A stretch of DNA of 44,737 nucleotides from a virus. Positions 42,256 through 44,737 of the stretch are shown piece by piece. Made by a program: the position numbers and the translations under genes. Below the pieces are notes generated by a model, which worked only from the letters and a program-made list of their open reading frames with translations, was not told the DNA's origin and searched no databases. The stretch lies in the IMG/VR virus record IMGVR_UViG_3300042887_001676, positions 1 through 44,737 of that record; one strand, written 5' to 3'. Positions within the stretch are counted from its first letter, which is position 1, and the number at the start of each line of letters is the position of its first letter.

Positions 42256-42263
42256 TATCTTTG
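42256..42263 (+). promoter_or_regulatory. Bacteroidota-type -7 box
   Basis: TATCTTTG, 12 bases before ATG 42276. The upstream T-rich stretch may provide a weak -33 box. Confidence 0.5.
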
Positions 42264-42275
42264 TAAAAAAATAAT

Positions 42276-42539
42276 ATGTTAAACACAAGAGTTGAGGATA
42301 ATCATTTTAATGAAGATGATTCATTTATATCGTCACGAATAATAATTGAGGTCCCGTTATCTCACGAAATGATACAAGATTGTTATTTATATGCACCAAT
42401 GGATGCACCGGCAGAAATAAAAAGAATGTTGATGGAATGTCTTGGAGATACAATTGATGAAATTATTTTAGGTAAAAGACCGGATAATGTTGATGAACAG
42501 TGGTTAAGAAGAAAATTAATAGAAGTAAAAGTAAGTTAA
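42276..42539 (+). CDS. small protein of unknown function
   Basis: 87 residues, acidic, with SRIIIEVPLSHEMIQDCYLYAP in the first half. First of a tightly packed run of genes to the window end. Not recognised. Confidence 0.65.
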   Translation: MLNTRVEDNHFNEDDSFISSRIIIEVPLSHEMIQDCYLYAPMDAPAEIKRMLMECLGDTIDEIILGKRPDNVDEQWLRRKLIEVKVS

Positions 42540-42540
42540 T

Positions 42541-42816
42541 ATGGAAAAAGAAAGAGAAATTGTTATCTGTGCTTGTCATAGTACAGAACATATGATGGTT
42601 GTATCATATTCGGAAGATGTTGTAGATGGTGAAAGATATCCGGAAGTATATCTCCAATTACATTTAACAAAAAAACCTTTTTGGGAAAGAGTTAAATACG
42701 GAATTAAATATATCTTCGGTCATCAATGTAGATATGGTGCTTTTGACGAGATGATTATTGATAAGAAAGACGTTGATAAATTTAAAAAAATTGTTGAACA
42801 CTTAGAAAATTTATAA
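42541..42816 (+). CDS. small phage protein of unknown function
   Basis: 91 residues. A CACHSTEHMM motif near the start and a HQCRYGAFDEMIID segment near the end place Cys/His residues that could bind a metal. The middle (VYLQLHLTKKPFWERVKYGIKYIFG) is amphipathic. One base separates it from the previous gene. Confidence 0.65.
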   Translation: MEKEREIVICACHSTEHMMVVSYSEDVVDGERYPEVYLQLHLTKKPFWERVKYGIKYIFGHQCRYGAFDEMIIDKKDVDKFKKIVEHLENL

Positions 42817-43019
42817 TGAAACATTTAATAATATTATTTTTATTTTTCACTTTGGTGTCTTGTGATGCCGAACGAAGAATTTATGAACATTCATATACTG
42901 ATGAATGGTACTACATTGATACAATGAGATTTCAAGTCTATAAAACAAAATCAGGTGAAAGATACATCATCGTATTAAACGAAAAACAAACAAAATTTAA
43001 ACGACAATACATAAAGTGA
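42816..43019 (+). CDS. small lipoprotein
   Basis: 67 residues. The hydrophobic start MKHLIILFLFFTLVSC ends in a lipobox (LVSC, Cys16). The mature part is about 50 polar residues. It could act at the host outer membrane, for example in superinfection exclusion or as an outer spanin. The start overlaps the previous stop. Confidence 0.7.
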   Translation: MKHLIILFLFFTLVSCDAERRIYEHSYTDEWYYIDTMRFQVYKTKSGERYIIVLNEKQTKFKRQYIK

Positions 43020-43435
43020 TGAAAGAGTTATATTTAATTCGCGGATGCCCCGGCTCGGGTAAGAGCACATTAGCAAAATCATTAGGAGGAACTCATATTG
43101 AGGCGGATATGTATTTTATGGAAGATGGTGGATATCAATTTGATGTCACCAGATTAAAAGATGCCCATAAATGGTGTCAAGACTCTGTAGAGGAAGCAAT
43201 GACTTGGGATGAATATCCTGAAATAGAATTTTTATCATCAGGAGTTTCAAAAATTGTGGTATCAAACACATTTACCCAAGAGTGGGAAATGAAACCATAT
43301 TTTGACTTGGCTGAAAAACACGGATATACGGTTTATTCTTTAATCGTTGAAAACAGACACGGAGGAGTTAATGAACACGGGGTTCCGGAAGATAAGTTGG
43401 AAATTATGCGAGCGAGATTTGAATTTTCTTTGTAA
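43019..43435 (+). CDS. P-loop kinase, polynucleotide-kinase-like (AAA_33 type)
   Basis: 138 residues from ATG 43019; a GTG at 43016 is also in frame. Walker A is G9-C-P-G-S-G-K15-S-T. HIEADMYF supplies the conserved acidic position, VVSNTFTQEWEMKPY the second strand, and ENRHGGVNEHGVP a lid with Arg and His. This matches small phage 5'-polynucleotide-kinase-type enzymes. In a repair pathway it would phosphorylate the 5'-OH of cleaved RNA. The RNA ligase gene follows about 1.1 kb downstream. Confidence 0.82.
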   Translation: MKELYLIRGCPGSGKSTLAKSLGGTHIEADMYFMEDGGYQFDVTRLKDAHKWCQDSVEEAMTWDEYPEIEFLSSGVSKIVVSNTFTQEWEMKPYFDLAEKHGYTVYSLIVENRHGGVNEHGVPEDKLEIMRARFEFSL

Positions 43436-43439
43436 AAAA

Positions 43440-43471
43440 TTTGGCGGATAGAAATATTCGCCTTATTTTTG
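43440..43471 (+). promoter_or_regulatory. Bacteroidota-type promoter
   Basis: TTTG (43440-43443), 20 bases, TATTTTTG (43464-43471). The spacer contains GGCGGATA..TATTCGCC, a palindrome that could be an operator. Confidence 0.7.
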
Positions 43472-43509
43472 TCGAATAAATAATAACAAATACTTTAACA
43501 TTAACAATT

Positions 43510-43881
43510 ATGGCAACACGTAGCAAAACTTTGGGATTACACGAATGGACAAAAGAGGACAACATCTTGGCGTTCTATTATACAAAATACGGAACTTATG
43601 GTTTGTATTTGAAAGATGAGGGTTCATTGGCAAAATGGATTGGTTCTTCACTTGGTTCTTTAAAAATGCAATCAGCCAACTTCCGTGGATTAATGGGGGA
43701 ATCTGAAAGAGCTTTGAGTGATTACTCAAAACTACAAGCAGAAGTGTATAACGAGTGTGGTAATATGTCTAAAATGGAATTGATGAAAGTAGCAAAACGT
43801 ATCATCGACCAAGACACATACGAGAGAAATGAAATATTGAAAAAAATGGGTAAAGACCCTAAAAAAATGGTAAGAGTATGA
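43510..43881 (+). CDS. protein of unknown function
   Basis: 123 residues beginning MATRSKTLGLHEWTKEDNILAFYY. The sequence is helical, with WIGSSLGSLKMQSANFRGLMG resembling a DNA-binding helix-turn-helix in spacing. It overlaps the next gene by 4 bases. Confidence 0.65.
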   Translation: MATRSKTLGLHEWTKEDNILAFYYTKYGTYGLYLKDEGSLAKWIGSSLGSLKMQSANFRGLMGESERALSDYSKLQAEVYNECGNMSKMELMKVAKRIIDQDTYERNEILKKMGKDPKKMVRV

Positions 43882-44207
43882 GCGGAGGAGCATTTGATTA
43901 CAACCAATATAAGATTGGTTATATCGCAGACCAAATAGAAGAGGTTATTGTGAAGAATGGTGTTGAAAAAACGCCTGAAGATTTAAAGCAAGAAGGTTGG
44001 AGAGACCCTGAATGGTATAAAAAATACCCTGAGGACTTATTCCATTACAAATATCCGGATGAGGTTATTGAGAAGATGAAAGAGGCGGTTAAAGCTCTTA
44101 AAATAGCTCAAGAATACGCTCAACGAGTGGATTGGTTATTATCAGGTGATGACGGTGAGGAATCATTCTTACGTAGATTAGAAGAGAATTTGAAAAAAAT
44201 AGAATAA
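43878..44207 (+). CDS. phage protein with SGGAFDYNQYKI N-terminus
   Basis: 109 residues. The start SGGAFDYNQYKIGYIADQIE is a pattern I recognise from small phage proteins of unknown function. The rest is helical and rich in Glu, Lys and aromatic residues. ATGA overlap with the preceding gene indicates coupled translation. Confidence 0.7.
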   Translation: MSGGAFDYNQYKIGYIADQIEEVIVKNGVEKTPEDLKQEGWRDPEWYKKYPEDLFHYKYPDEVIEKMKEAVKALKIAQEYAQRVDWLLSGDDGEESFLRRLEENLKKIE

Positions 44208-44208
44208 T

Positions 44209-44580
44209 ATGATATCATTCACAACATTAGTATTTGTATTGTTAATCCACTTCTTGGCTGATTTTGGATTACAGACACACGAACAAGCAACCGGTAAAAG
44301 TACCAGTCTTAAATGGTTAACATACCACGTTGGAGTTTACTCAATAATGTGGTTATTAGCATCTTGGGTTTATTTTGGTGACATCAGTTTAGCAATCACA
44401 TTCTCAACCATAACGTTCATCTGTCATTGGGCAACAGATTGGTTAACAAGTAGAATTGGAAAACCATTTTGGGATAAACAGGACTTTCACAACGGATTTG
44501 TGGTGGTTGGATTTGACCAAGTATTACATTACATACAATTAGTCGGGACATTATTATTTTGTTCCGTCACAATAAATTAA
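44209..44580 (+). CDS. DUF3307-like membrane protein
   Basis: 123 residues with four hydrophobic segments. LIHFLADFGLQTHEQATGKS and the later HWATDWLTSRIGKPFWDKQDFHNGF and FDQVLHYIQL blocks fit the DUF3307 family, which is integral to the membrane and of unknown function. Found in bacteria and some phages. Confidence 0.8.
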   Translation: MISFTTLVFVLLIHFLADFGLQTHEQATGKSTSLKWLTYHVGVYSIMWLLASWVYFGDISLAITFSTITFICHWATDWLTSRIGKPFWDKQDFHNGFVVVGFDQVLHYIQLVGTLLFCSVTIN

Positions 44581-44586
44581 AAAATT

Positions 44587-44737
44587 ATGTTAGAAAAACT
44601 AAACAAATATTACGAAGACGGATTACTTTACAAACAAGTACATCCAACACTTCCATTAACCATATGGAACTACTCTGAAAAAGTTCAGTATGAAAATCTT
44701 TGGAATGAAACTCTTTTGATGTGCCGTGGATTAGTTA
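44587..44737 (+). CDS. RNA ligase, T4 Rnl1-like (N-terminal fragment, cut by window end)
   Basis: About 50 residues are visible. The segment PLTIWNYSEKVQYENLWNE followed by LLMCRGLV aligns with the N-terminus of T4 RNA ligase 1 (IFSYNY..LECRGIM) and related ligases, just upstream of the nucleotidyl-acceptor Lys motif. The rest, including the catalytic KxDG, lies beyond the window. Its place next to a polynucleotide kinase repeats the T4 Pnkp/Rnl1 tRNA-repair pairing. Confidence 0.78.
   Translation, partial: MLEKLNKYYEDGLLYKQVHPTLPLTIWNYSEKVQYENLWNETLLMCRGLV

Noticed and set aside
1-44737. CRISPR array
   Set aside because: No regularly spaced direct repeats were seen; the only exact long repeat is the pair of tRNA leaders.
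1-44737. Stop-codon reassignment
   Set aside because: TAA, TGA and TAG (e.g. 2269-2271) all end good genes, and the read anticodons include no clear suppressor; UAG anticodon in tRNA-Leu reads CUA, not stop.

Overview
The window looks like part of a large, AT-rich tailed-phage genome infecting a Bacteroidota (Flavobacteria-like) host. Three things point that way. Many genes follow the Bacteroidota promoter pattern TTTG-N18-21-TAnnTTTG. Start codons rarely have a Shine-Dalgarno sequence. The content is phage-like: endolysin, holin-like protein, homing endonucleases, a solitary DNA methyltransferase, a giant tRNA array and many small unassigned genes. Stop codons, including TAG, are used normally. 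No capsid, terminase, polymerase or integrase gene is seen, so neither a prophage state nor a taxon can be fixed.

Layout. 1-4900: a metallophosphoesterase, a class II aminoacyl-tRNA-synthetase-like protein, a PAS-domain membrane protein and a GH19 endolysin. 4900-9400: proteins with a short N-terminal [IL]-x-E peptide (one a zincin) and a complete DnaK. 9400-13900: a compact operon with two HAD phosphatases of the RNA-repair type, a DNA methyltransferase and an RmlC-like epimerase. 13900-20600: lysis/membrane candidates, a thioesterase, HExxH proteins and acidic [IL]-x-E proteins. 20600-25600: four large probable virion proteins. 25700-38750: about 30 tRNA genes or tRNA-like genes covering all 20 amino acids, mixed with compact structured RNAs closed by inverted repeats, small genes and four homing or HNH nucleases. 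38900-44737: a zinc-ribbon protein, a cREC receiver-like protein, a second metallophosphoesterase, a GIY-YIG nuclease with a small RHH protein, a polynucleotide-kinase-like P-loop protein and, cut by the window end, the N-terminus of a T4 Rnl1-like RNA ligase.

How it may fit together (inference). The tRNA array plus kinase, HAD phosphatases, cREC and RNA ligase reads as a tRNA supply-and-repair programme, presumably against host anticodon nucleases. Several tRNAs have T-loops (AGCGTWA or ATCGTRA) that break the universal TTC-A pattern. In three clear tRNAs this goes with loss of the D-loop GG. Every tRNA gene ends in N73-C74 but none encodes CCA. A second promoter-like octamer, TATTTAT[ATC], lies just upstream of more than 20 genes in strand-consistent orientation, including most [IL]-x-E proteins, and probably marks the late regulon. 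The [IL]-x-E peptides resemble T4 prohead-protease sites, so these proteins may be packaged into the head.
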